DNA from: Candidatus Eiseniibacteriota bacterium
Lineage (GTDB): Bacteria; Joyebacterota; Joyebacteria; Joyebacterales; Joyebacteraceae
NCBI GenBank assembly: GCA_030609605.1
Contig: JAUWBY010000030.1
Coordinates: 1-14,891 of the forward strand
DNA: 14,891 nt
Reading direction: 5' to 3'
Of this stretch, positions 7,962 to 13,795 are shown in pieces; within the stretch, counting starts at the first letter, position 1, and each line of letters opens with the position of its first letter. The position numbers were made by a program, and so were the translations under genes. The notes beneath the pieces were generated by a model that was not told where the DNA came from, searched no databases, and worked only from the letters and a program-made list of their open reading frames with translations.

Positions 7962-8035
7962 CCGACATCGATCGCAGCTACAGAGGACACAGCTTGATTA
8001 CCGGCACAACCCAGTCCGAAAGGCTTGACCTCCGG
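7951..8035. repeat. Perfect 11-bp inverted repeat in the divergent region
   Basis: CCGGAGGTCAA at 7951-7961 is the exact reverse complement of TTGACCTCCGG at 8025-8035, with 63 bases between the arms. Each arm contains the -35 hexamer TTGACC of a promoter pointing outward, plus five identical spacer bases (TCCGG). It could be a shared regulator site or a conserved promoter extension. Confidence 0.85.
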
Positions 8036-8053
8036 CGATGCTCGTTCTACAAT
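8025..8053 (+). promoter_or_regulatory. Strong rightward sigma70-type promoter
   Basis: TTGACC (8025-8030), a 17-base spacer, then TACAAT (8048-8053): 5/6 and 5/6 matches at ideal spacing. Transcription should begin near 8060, about 53 bases before the ATG at 8113. The promoter overlaps the longest in-frame start (8038) of the downstream gene, which rules that start out. Confidence 0.85.
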
Positions 8054-8112
8054 TCGTACATGTGCATATGCTCGGCTGGCTTGGGGAGAGAGGATCACAG
8101 GGAGCGAAGGCC

Positions 8113-8391
8113 ATGGACGAACACCTTGACGAACACGAGCTGATGGAACTCCTGGCGGATGAGGAAGACAAGCTGGCTCAGCTAAGAGAGCTGGTGGACA
8201 GTGCCTGCGAGGAGATCATGGGGGGGAGGCTGGATCGTCAGGAGGCCACAGTTCTCGCGCAGCGTGTCCGTCGTCAAGCTCAGGAGATCATCCCTGACAT
8301 GATGGACAAGTTCGATCTCATCTACCAGAGCAGATTTGAGCGCCTCATTTCCCAGTATGTCGATACCCGCAAAGATGGAACGGCAGGCTAG
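8113..8391 (+). CDS. Small helical protein of unknown function
   Basis: I do not recognise this 92-residue protein. It is rich in Glu, Asp, Arg, Leu and Gln, has no signal peptide, membrane segment or cysteine pair, and reads as mostly alpha-helical. The N-terminal third (DEHELMELLADEEDKLAQL) is acidic with heptad-like leucines. The middle (VLAQRVRRQAQEIIPDMMDK) is amphipathic. The end (FDLIYQSRFERLISQY) is aromatic-rich. The ATG at 8113 is chosen because AGGGAG lies eight bases upstream and because the promoter -10 box falls between it and the longer start at 8038. A G7 run at 8220-8226 encodes Met-Gly-Gly. It is the first gene after the strong promoter and 116 bases before a YycJ-type hydrolase gene. 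A small adaptor or regulatory protein is possible, but no function can be assigned. Confidence 0.8.
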   Translation: MDEHLDEHELMELLADEEDKLAQLRELVDSACEEIMGGRLDRQEATVLAQRVRRQAQEIIPDMMDKFDLIYQSRFERLISQYVDTRKDGTAG

Positions 8392-8393
8392 CG

Positions 8394-8410
8394 TCCGGCC
8401 GGGAGCCGGA
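8394..8410 (+). terminator. Short hairpin just after the small gene (weak terminator candidate)
   Basis: TCCGGC and GCCGGA form a 6-bp perfect stem around a 5-base loop, starting two bases after the stop codon. Only a two-T tail follows, so efficient intrinsic termination is doubtful. It may instead mark the 3' end of the message or attenuate read-through. Confidence 0.35.
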
Positions 8411-8458
8411 TTCACCGATCATCCGCTGGAGCTATGGTGTTTTCTGTGATCACGGGGT

Positions 8459-8489
8459 CACCGGCCGGTCCGGCAGCGCCGGGCCGGTG
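8459..8489 (+). other. Strong GC hairpin in the leader of the YycJ-type gene
   Basis: CACCGGCC (8459-8466) pairs perfectly with GGCCGGTG (8482-8489), and an inner CCGGC/GCCGG stem can stack inside. No T tract follows. The hairpin ends 18 bases before the ATG at 8508 and just before its ribosome binding site. It buries the alternative GTG at 8487, which argues for the ATG start. It could partially terminate or set the ratio between the small gene and the downstream genes. Confidence 0.5.
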
Positions 8490-8507
8490 TCTCTGATAGG
8501 GGAGTGG

Positions 8508-9362
8508 ATGGATATCTCAGTGCTGGCGAGCGGCAGCTCGGGCAACTCGCTGGTTGTATCGTCCGATTCGGATGCGCTCCTGGTGGATGCCGGCTTGTCC
8601 GCCAAGCGCATTCAGAGTGCCCTGCATGAGGTAGGCATGGACGCCGAACGTCTGTCCGGCATCTTGGTGACTCACGAGCACTCCGATCACGTCAGCGGGT
8701 TGGGGCCGGTCGCAAGGCGTCTCGGGCTGCCGGTCTTCGCCACGCTTCGCACACACGAGGCACTGAGGAGCCGCATCGGCGACGGCATAGATGCGGTCGT
8801 GATCGAACCCGGAACGTCGCACAGAATAGGTGGTCTCACTGCTTCGGCGTTCAGCGTGAGTCACGACTGCGCTGATCCGGTAGGGTATACGATCTCCGAC
8901 GGGGATCACCGGGTGGCCATCGCGACCGACCTTGGAATCGTCGGCAGGAGCGTCCGCCACCATCTGTCTGAAGCAGACTGTGTGGTTCTGGAATTCAACC
9001 ACGACGAGCGGATGCTGCTGGACGGCAGCTACCCTTGGGCCCTCAAACAGCGCATCATGGCCAACACAGGCCATCTCTCGAATGCGGCCGCGGCAAGAGA
9101 GCTAGTTGCGCTGGCTCGTGGACCACTCTCAGTGCTGATACTCGCGCACCTTTCCCGTGACAACAACACACCCAGACTCGCATTTGAGACGGCCGTGGGT
9201 GTCCTCGAGAAGGCAGGCAGATCTGACATCCACGTGCTCCTCGCAGGCAAGGGAGAGACTCTTGGTCCAGTGGATCTGGGCAACGGAACGTGCGGGCGCG
9301 GTCGGCGCGCCGGCGCCGGGCGGGTCCGCTCGAAGGAGATGACGACTATATGCACAGAATAG
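8508..9362 (+). CDS. YycJ/WalJ-type metallo-beta-lactamase-fold hydrolase
   Basis: This is a predicted cytoplasmic metal-dependent hydrolase of the YycJ/WalJ group. These are small MBL-fold proteins considered nuclease-like, with a reported link to mutation avoidance in Bacillus; the substrate here is inferred only. From the ATG at 8508 it has 284 residues. It opens with MDISVLASGSSGNS, characteristic of the group, and carries the metal motif THEHSDH (H56, H58, D60, H61). Further likely ligands are H119, D141, H189 (GHLSN) and H214 (AHLSRDNNTP). GGGGAG lies directly upstream of the ATG. The last 35 or so residues are Gly/Arg-rich, look like an extension beyond the fold, and run 13 bases into the UDP-glucose dehydrogenase gene. 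Its place in a sugar operon is probably positional rather than functional. Confidence 0.9.
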   Translation: MDISVLASGSSGNSLVVSSDSDALLVDAGLSAKRIQSALHEVGMDAERLSGILVTHEHSDHVSGLGPVARRLGLPVFATLRTHEALRSRIGDGIDAVVIEPGTSHRIGGLTASAFSVSHDCADPVGYTISDGDHRVAIATDLGIVGRSVRHHLSEADCVVLEFNHDERMLLDGSYPWALKQRIMANTGHLSNAAAARELVALARGPLSVLILAHLSRDNNTPRLAFETAVGVLEKAGRSDIHVLLAGKGETLGPVDLGNGTCGRGRRAGAGRVRSKEMTTICTE

Positions 9363-10672
9363 CGATCATTGGGACGGGCTACGTCGGACTTGTCGGAGGA
9401 GCCGGGTTGGCGGATCTCGGCAACCGTGTCACGTGTGTGGACCAGGTTGAAGAGAAGATACGGCGCCTTCGGGCCGGCGAGATCCCGTTCTATGAGCCTG
9501 GGCTTTCGGACGTCGTCCTGAGAAATGTGAAGGAAGGTCGACTCAGCTTCACGACGGACCTGGCCACCGCGATCAGAAAAAACGACGTCATCTTCTGTGC
9601 CGTCGGCACGCCCGAGGGGGAGGATGGTGCAGTCGATCTCTCACAGGTCGACGCGGTCGCCCGCGACATCGGACGCAACATGGACGGCTATCGGGTCATC
9701 GTGCAGAAGAGCACCGTGCCTGTTGGTACGGCGCGTCGCGTGCGCAGGATCGTCGAGGAGAACCAGAGCGAACCGCACGAGTTCGACGTGGTCTCGAATC
9801 CTGAATTCCTCCGGGAGGGAGCGGCGGTCGGCGACTTCATGCGTCCGGACAGAGTGGTGGTCGGGGCGGACAGCGAAAGAGCGAGGCAGATTCTGAGGAG
9901 CATCTATGCGCCGCTCTACCTGATCCGAACGCCGATCGTCGAGACGACACCGGAGAGTGCCGAGCTCATCAAGTACGCATCGAATGCCTTCCTGGCTACC
10001 AAGATATCGTTCATCAACGAGATCGCGAATCTCTGCGAAGAGGTGGGTGCCGATGTGCAGACCGTGGCGTACGCAATGGGACTGGACAAGCGGATCGGGC
10101 CGAAGTTTCTTCACGCCGGAGCCGGGTACGGCGGCTCCTGTTTTCCAAAGGACACGAAGGCTCTGACGAAGATCGCTGCTGCGGCTGGCGTGGAGTGTCA
10201 CATCGTGAATGCGACGGTCGAGGTCAACAAACTTCAGAAAGAGCGGATGGTTGATAAGGTCTTGGCAGCCGTCGGAGGTGACGTGTCGGGCAAGACCGTG
10301 GCGCTCCTGGGCCTGTCATTCAAGCCGAACACCGACGACATGCGCTATGCGGCCTCGATAGTTCTCGCGGAGGGTCTCAAGGCGAAAGGCGCAACGGTTC
10401 GCGGCTATGATCCTGTCGCCATGGATAACGCTCGGGCCATCATGCCGTTCGTTGAGTTCGCATCGGACGCCTATGATGCTGCCACCGGTGCGCACGTGGT
10501 CGTACTTGTGACTGAGTGGAACGAGTTCAGGCAGCTCGACACTGATCGGCTAAGCGAAGTGATGGCGGGTCGCGTGATAGTTGATTGCAGAAACATCTAC
10601 GACCCCGGGGCTTTCGAGAGTGCAGGCTTCCACTACGTTGGGATCGGCCGTGGCAAGCGTGCGAAGCAATGA
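9350..10672 (+). CDS. ugd: UDP-glucose 6-dehydrogenase
   Basis: This enzyme oxidises UDP-glucose to UDP-glucuronate in two NAD-dependent steps, supplying an acidic sugar donor or a precursor for further conversion. The product is 440 residues, typical for bacterial UGDs. The N-terminal NAD domain has GTGYVG (8-13). STVPVGTARRV and NPEFLREGAA follow in the expected order. The catalytic residues are visible as Lys208 in AELIKYASNAF and Cys264 in GYGGSCFPKDTKAL. The C-terminal domain includes GLSFKPNTDDMR. The ATG at 9350 is preferred over the longer frame from 9290 because the domain begins there and AAGGAG precedes it, though at a rather long 11 bases. It overlaps the MBL gene by 13 bases, and the RmlC-like gene follows after 16 bases. 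Closely related nucleotide-sugar dehydrogenases (for example for UDP-ManNAc) differ around these motifs, so UDP-glucose is the best assignment. Confidence 0.93.
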   Translation: MHRIAIIGTGYVGLVGGAGLADLGNRVTCVDQVEEKIRRLRAGEIPFYEPGLSDVVLRNVKEGRLSFTTDLATAIRKNDVIFCAVGTPEGEDGAVDLSQVDAVARDIGRNMDGYRVIVQKSTVPVGTARRVRRIVEENQSEPHEFDVVSNPEFLREGAAVGDFMRPDRVVVGADSERARQILRSIYAPLYLIRTPIVETTPESAELIKYASNAFLATKISFINEIANLCEEVGADVQTVAYAMGLDKRIGPKFLHAGAGYGGSCFPKDTKALTKIAAAAGVECHIVNATVEVNKLQKERMVDKVLAAVGGDVSGKTVALLGLSFKPNTDDMRYAASIVLAEGLKAKGATVRGYDPVAMDNARAIMPFVEFASDAYDAATGAHVVVLVTEWNEFRQLDTDRLSEVMAGRVIVDCRNIYDPGAFESAGFHYVGIGRGKRAKQ

Positions 10673-10677
10673 TCCCG

Positions 10678-10683
10678 AGGAGG
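10678..10683 (+). promoter_or_regulatory. Ribosome binding site AGGAGG for the RmlC-like gene
   Basis: AGGAGG sits five bases before the ATG at 10689 and just after the ugd stop. It decides the start: the longer frame from 10581 lies inside ugd and encodes sequence unrelated to the family. Confidence 0.8.
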
Positions 10684-10688
10684 AGAAG

Positions 10689-11186
10689 ATGGCCGGAACC
10701 ACCCTACCCAGAGGAGTCAAGGCGAAGCGACTGATTGACGGTGTCAGTGTCAAGGAGCTGAGACTCATCCCGGATGAGCGCGGCTACCTGATGGAGATGC
10801 TCCGTTCAGACGACGAGATCTTCCAGGAGTTCGGCCAGGTCTACCTGTCTGTGGCCTACCCCGGTGTGGTGAAGGGTTGGCACTACCACAAGGAGCAGAC
10901 GGATTTCTTCACGATCGTTAAGGGGATGATGAAAGTCGTGCTCTACGATGACCGTCCGGACTCGCCGACCCGCGGTGAGATCAACGAGTTCTTCATGGGT
11001 GAGCTCAATCCCATGCTCATAACGATTCCGCCAGGCGTGCTGCACGGGATGAAGGCTATCGGTAACGCACCCGGTTTCCTGGTGAACTGTCCGACCAGGG
11101 CCTACAACTATGATGAACCGGATGAGTTCCGTGTCGACCCACACGACGGGACCGTTCCGTACGACTGGGGTCTCGAGGAGGGCTAG
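10689..11186 (+). CDS. RmlC-like sugar-nucleotide 3,5-epimerase (cupin)
   Basis: A 165-residue single-domain cupin related to dTDP-4-dehydrorhamnose 3,5-epimerase, slightly shorter than classical RmlC (about 180). Family landmarks appear in order: DERGYLMEM (29-37), the catalytic-His region GVVKGWHYHKEQTDFF (59-74; H65 aligns with the RmlC base), VVLYDDRPDSPTRGE (83-97), IPPGVLHGM (113-121, H119), and a tyrosine-rich C-terminal segment RAYNYDEPDEFRVDP (137-151). The classical RGLHYQ motif is changed to KGWHYHK, placing this in a divergent subgroup whose substrate is not evident. No rmlA, rmlB or rmlD is present, so dTDP-rhamnose synthesis cannot be claimed. With ugd immediately upstream, a uronate-derived UDP-sugar is a possible substrate (inference). 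Confidence 0.85.
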   Translation: MAGTTLPRGVKAKRLIDGVSVKELRLIPDERGYLMEMLRSDDEIFQEFGQVYLSVAYPGVVKGWHYHKEQTDFFTIVKGMMKVVLYDDRPDSPTRGEINEFFMGELNPMLITIPPGVLHGMKAIGNAPGFLVNCPTRAYNYDEPDEFRVDPHDGTVPYDWGLEEG

Positions 11187-11219
11187 TCGCAGCGCCTGAC
11201 GCCTCTGTTCCGGATCCAT

Positions 11220-11229
11220 ATTCGCGAAT
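11220..11229. repeat. 10-bp perfect palindrome ATTCGCGAAT
   Basis: A perfect palindrome lies 34 bases after the RmlC-like stop and about 63 bases upstream of the -35 box of the next promoter. The position suits an activator or repressor site for that promoter, but a palindrome this short can occur by chance. Confidence 0.35.
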
Positions 11230-11291
11230 GCGGCGTACACCTTGCGCGCTGAGTGGGTTCAGCCGTGGGCAGAGAGCCTTCTGCAAAACGT

Positions 11292-11320
11292 TTGTCGGGC
11301 ATGAGTGGAAGCAGTATACT
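11292..11320 (+). promoter_or_regulatory. Sigma70-type promoter for the NAD-dependent epimerase gene
   Basis: TTGTCG (11292-11297), 17-base spacer, TATACT (11315-11320): 4/6 and 5/6 matches at ideal spacing. Transcription would start near 11327, giving a leader of about 59 bases. It indicates that this gene can be expressed independently of the ugd operon. Confidence 0.7.
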
Positions 11321-11345
11321 CCCAGTCTGTGGATTTGCCTTTTCG

Positions 11346-11361
11346 GGGCCCTCTAGGGTCC
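11346..11361 (+). other. Small hairpin in the leader of the epimerase gene
   Basis: GGGCCC and GGGTCC pair as a 6-bp stem (one G-U pair) around a TCTA loop, ten bases before the AAGGGA ribosome binding site. It may affect translation or message stability. There is no T tract, so a terminator is unlikely. Confidence 0.35.
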
Positions 11362-11385
11362 TCATTCTGGAAGGGATAGCTCGCG

Positions 11386-12345
11386 ATGGAAGTACTCGTT
11401 ACTGGCGGAGCAGGATTCATCGGCTCGCATCTCTGCGAAGCGCTTCTCAAGAGAGGCGATGATGTCTGGGTTGTGGATGACCTCTCCACAGGGCGATTCG
11501 AGAATATCGCTCATCTTGAAGATGACCCCAGGTTTCACTACACGATAGACACAATCCTCGACGAACGCATGGTTGGTGAAGTGACCGCGAAGGTCGATGT
11601 GGTCTTTCATCTGGCTGCTGCCGTAGGGGTCGCCCACATCATCGATAACCCGCTGAAATCGCTCGAAACGAATATCAGGGGTACGGAGTCCGTCCTACAG
11701 GCAGCCAACGATGGCAAGAAGAAGGTCATACTCTTCTCGACCTCAGAGATCTATGGTAAGGCCAACGAGCAACCCTGCAAGGAGACCGACGACAGGATCC
11801 TCGGCGCGACGACTATTGCAAGATGGGGCTACTCATCATCCAAGGCCATCGACGAGTTCCTGGCACTGGCGTACCACAGGGAGAAGCAGCTGCCGATTGT
11901 GATCGTCAGGTGCTTCAACACGTGCGGTCCCAGGCAGACCGGCCAGTACGGGATGGTGATTCCGCGTTTCGTGAAACAGGCGCTCTTGAACCACCCGATT
12001 ACGGTATATGGAGATGGAAAGCAGACACGGTGTTTCGGCGACGTCTCCGATGTGGTTCGGGCTGTGATCACGCTTTCGGACGAGCCGGCCGCGAACGGAG
12101 AGGTGTTCAATGTGGGGAGTAATACCCCCATTTCGATAGAAGAACTTGCTTTCAAGATCAAAGAGTTGACAGGCAGCAGTTCGCCTGTAGAATATGTACC
12201 GTATGATAAGGCGTACGAACAGGGTTTCGAGGACATGAGGCGAAGGATCCCCGATCTCACGAAGCTGAGAGATCTCATCGGTTACGAACCGAAGATTTCG
12301 CTCGACCAGCTCCTCGAACGGGTCGTCGCCGAGTTCAAAAAGTAG
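11386..12345 (+). CDS. NAD-dependent sugar-nucleotide epimerase/dehydratase (extended SDR)
   Basis: A 319-residue extended short-chain dehydrogenase acting on an NDP-sugar. The NAD site is VTGGAGFIGSH (5-15) with VVDD (29-32), indicating NAD rather than NADP. The catalytic set is FSTSEIYGK (117-125) and Y149-x3-K153 in WGYSSSKAIDEF. The substrate region has CFNTCGPRQTGQYGMVIPRF (176-195) and ITVYGDGKQTRCFGDVSDVV (205-224), as in UDP-glucuronate decarboxylases, UDP-glucose 4-epimerases and dTDP-glucose 4,6-dehydratases. The exact reaction cannot be read from these motifs. UDP-glucuronate decarboxylation is attractive because ugd is nearby (inference). AAGGGA lies nine bases before the ATG. It has its own promoter and is followed by hairpins and another promoter, so it may be a single-gene unit. 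Confidence 0.9.
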   Translation: MEVLVTGGAGFIGSHLCEALLKRGDDVWVVDDLSTGRFENIAHLEDDPRFHYTIDTILDERMVGEVTAKVDVVFHLAAAVGVAHIIDNPLKSLETNIRGTESVLQAANDGKKKVILFSTSEIYGKANEQPCKETDDRILGATTIARWGYSSSKAIDEFLALAYHREKQLPIVIVRCFNTCGPRQTGQYGMVIPRFVKQALLNHPITVYGDGKQTRCFGDVSDVVRAVITLSDEPAANGEVFNVGSNTPISIEELAFKIKELTGSSSPVEYVPYDKAYEQGFEDMRRRIPDLTKLRDLIGYEPKISLDQLLERVVAEFKK

Positions 12346-12360
12346 CGAGTCTGCTCCCCT

Positions 12361-12390
12361 GGGTTCTTGAGGCGGTCATCGGAAGAACCC
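12361..12390 (+). terminator. Hairpin after the epimerase gene (possible terminator without a T tract)
   Basis: GGGTTCTT (12361-12368) and AAGAACCC (12383-12390) form a perfect 8-bp stem around a 14-base loop, 15 bases after the stop codon. The following bases are GC-rich rather than T-rich, so classical intrinsic termination is not supported. It could stabilise the 3' end of the message. Confidence 0.4.
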
Positions 12391-12479
12391 GCCGGGCGTC
12401 GCGGCGAAGTGGGACCATCAGACAAGGGGGAAAGCACCAGGATTGCTACGGATTGCCTGTTCTGCGAGCGATGGAACCG

Positions 12480-12496
12480 GAGGTCGTGCCGGCCTC
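12480..12496 (+). other. Second hairpin between the epimerase and WecA-like genes
   Basis: GAGGTCG and CGGCCTC pair over 7 bp (one G-U) around a 3-base loop. Flanking AACC/GGTT can extend it past an internal loop to 12475-12504. It lies before the WecA-like promoter and has no T tract. Its role is unknown; it may contribute to isolating the two transcription units. Confidence 0.35.
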
Positions 12497-12523
12497 GCCG
12501 GGTTGAGGACGGGCCGTAAAGCC

Positions 12524-12551
12524 TTGACAGCAACCGTTTGTTGGGGATAGT
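12524..12551 (+). promoter_or_regulatory. Sigma70-type promoter for the WecA-like gene
   Basis: A perfect TTGACA -35 (12524-12529) is followed after 16 bases by GATAGT (12546-12551, 4/6). A TAGTCT at 18 bases is a weaker alternative. Transcription would begin near 12558, leaving a leader of about 29 bases before the ATG at 12587. Confidence 0.65.
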
Positions 12552-12586
12552 CTACCCACACGAACACGGGAACCGCGGGGATCCGT

Positions 12587-13753
12587 ATGATCTTTCTTGG
12601 CGTTTTCGTACTCTCGATGATGGCCGTGCTCGTTCTGACGCCTGCCCTTCGCAGCCTGGCGACGCATCTGCGCTTCCTCGACTATCCGAACAACATCAAG
12701 GTTCACAGGACGCCCACGCCCCTGATGGGTGGCATCGCTGTTGCTCTGGCGAGTCTGGCCTCGGCGGCGGCGGCGCTCGTTCTGATCAACTACCCCTGCA
12801 GTGCCAAGATAGTCGGGTTCATGGCGGGCGGCCTGATAGTCGTTGTCCTTGGTCTTGCCGACGACGCGAACGGGATGCGTCCAGCGGTCAAACTGACCGG
12901 ACAAGCTGTGGCTGCAGCCGTGATGATGCTCTCAGGGGGCTTGAGTGGCCTTCCGTTCCATCCGGTGATCGCCTTTGTGCTTGGACTGATCTGGATGGTT
13001 GGGCTTATGAATGCTTTCAATTTCCTGGACAACATGGACGGCATTACCGCAGGCATAGCCGCCATCGCAACCTTCGGCATCTTCGCGCTTGCGCTTGGGC
13101 ACGGCCAGGTCCTGACTGCCATAGCTGCAATCGCCGTGGCGGGGGGAGCTCTCGGTTTTCTCAGGTACAACTTTAGCCCGGCCTCAATTTTCTTGGGAGA
13201 CGCCGGCAGCCTGTTCCTCGGCTACATGGTGGCTGCCCTGTCCATGAGGGCGGTCGCATATGCCGGGGCCGATCCGACGGCGCTCGTCATACCCGTGGTC
13301 ATGCTCGCCTATCCCATTTTCGACGCCAGTCTGGTCACGATAGCTCGACTCGCCGACGGGCGTGACGTGGCTCAGGGGGGGAAGGATCACAGTTCTCATC
13401 GATTGGCGGGACTGGGCATGTCTGCGAAGCAGACGGCGGCGACCATCTATGTTCTTTCGGCTTCGCTCACAGCTGTTGCCATCTATCTTTCGCTCCGCCA
13501 CGGGGGCGAGCTGCCGATTCTGGCACTCGCGACACTCGCGGTCGCGGGCGGTCTCTTCTTCATGGGTGTGAGGCTGTTCCGTGTTCCGACACAGGTGCGA
13601 GGAAGCAGAGCATCTTCACCGGCCCCGGTGAGACTGTACCGTCCGACTGCACAGGAAATCGCTCTCCTGACAGCGGCTTACGCGAACGCCGATGAGGGAG
13701 GGACTGAGATGGAACCGGCCCCGACCCATTCCCGTGAAACCATCAAGGTGTAG
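12587..13753 (+). CDS. WecA/TagO-like undecaprenyl-phosphate sugar-1-phosphate transferase
   Basis: This polytopic membrane enzyme transfers a sugar-1-phosphate (commonly GlcNAc-1-P) from a UDP-sugar to undecaprenyl phosphate, the first step of lipid-linked glycan synthesis. The product is 388 residues with about ten or eleven membrane segments. Motifs of the polyprenyl-phosphate hexosamine-1-phosphate transferase family appear in order: KVHRTPTPLMGG (38-49), Mg-binding GLADD (89-93), NAFNFLDNMDGIT (142-154) with D148 and D151, FLGDAGSLFLGY (202-213), and the cytoplasmic His motif HSSHR (268-272). It lacks MraY-specific features that I would expect, so WecA/TagO is preferred. The last 50 or so residues form a hydrophilic, Pro/Glu-containing tail that looks additional to the family core. 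The ribosome site (GGGG, six bases upstream) is modest. serS follows after 42 bases on the same strand. Confidence 0.9.
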   Translation: MIFLGVFVLSMMAVLVLTPALRSLATHLRFLDYPNNIKVHRTPTPLMGGIAVALASLASAAAALVLINYPCSAKIVGFMAGGLIVVVLGLADDANGMRPAVKLTGQAVAAAVMMLSGGLSGLPFHPVIAFVLGLIWMVGLMNAFNFLDNMDGITAGIAAIATFGIFALALGHGQVLTAIAAIAVAGGALGFLRYNFSPASIFLGDAGSLFLGYMVAALSMRAVAYAGADPTALVIPVVMLAYPIFDASLVTIARLADGRDVAQGGKDHSSHRLAGLGMSAKQTAATIYVLSASLTAVAIYLSLRHGGELPILALATLAVAGGLFFMGVRLFRVPTQVRGSRASSPAPVRLYRPTAQEIALLTAAYANADEGGTEMEPAPTHSRETIKV

Positions 13754-13795
13754 CGGTTCCGCATCCGACATCACGGCGGAACAAGGGAGAGGACT

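Larger units (their letters stand above)
7805..8112. other. Divergent intergenic control region
   Basis: These 308 bases between two divergent genes contain no convincing coding sequence. They hold a strong rightward promoter (8025-8053), a weaker leftward promoter (7933-7961), an 11-bp inverted repeat joining the two -35 boxes, an AGCAC-G-GTGCT palindrome at 7940-7950 inside the leftward spacer, and a GCATATGC palindrome at 8064-8071 just after the predicted rightward start of transcription. The leftward leader would be about 120 bases. Confidence 0.7.

Noticed and set aside
8060..8143. Small open frame starting at the predicted transcription start, overlapping the 92-residue gene
   Set aside because: It has no ribosome binding site, Arg/Thr-rich composition, and overlaps a much better supported gene in another frame.
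8220..8226. G7 run in the 92-residue gene as a second phase-variation tract (a similar G7 run occurs at 13375-13381)
   Set aside because: Seven-base G runs are expected by chance in GC-rich coding sequence and are short for efficient slippage. Only the G10 tract stands out.
8446..8462. CRP-like site (TGTGA...TCAC) in the gap before the YycJ-type gene
   Set aside because: The half-sites are separated by eight bases rather than six and the position overlaps a hairpin, so it does not fit a CRP box.
8392..8507. tRNA or small RNA gene in the GC-rich gap
   Set aside because: No cloverleaf, T-loop consensus or CCA end could be found; only two simple hairpins are present.
12391..12475. Possible riboswitch in the leader before the WecA-like gene
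   Set aside because: The stretch lies upstream of the predicted transcription start and shows no recognisable riboswitch core. Only a GATTGC direct repeat was seen.
12538..13176. Plus-strand open frame of 212 codons overlapping the WecA-like gene
   Set aside because: It is an out-of-frame shadow with Arg/Ser/Gly/Cys-rich composition. The overlapping frame carries all WecA family motifs.
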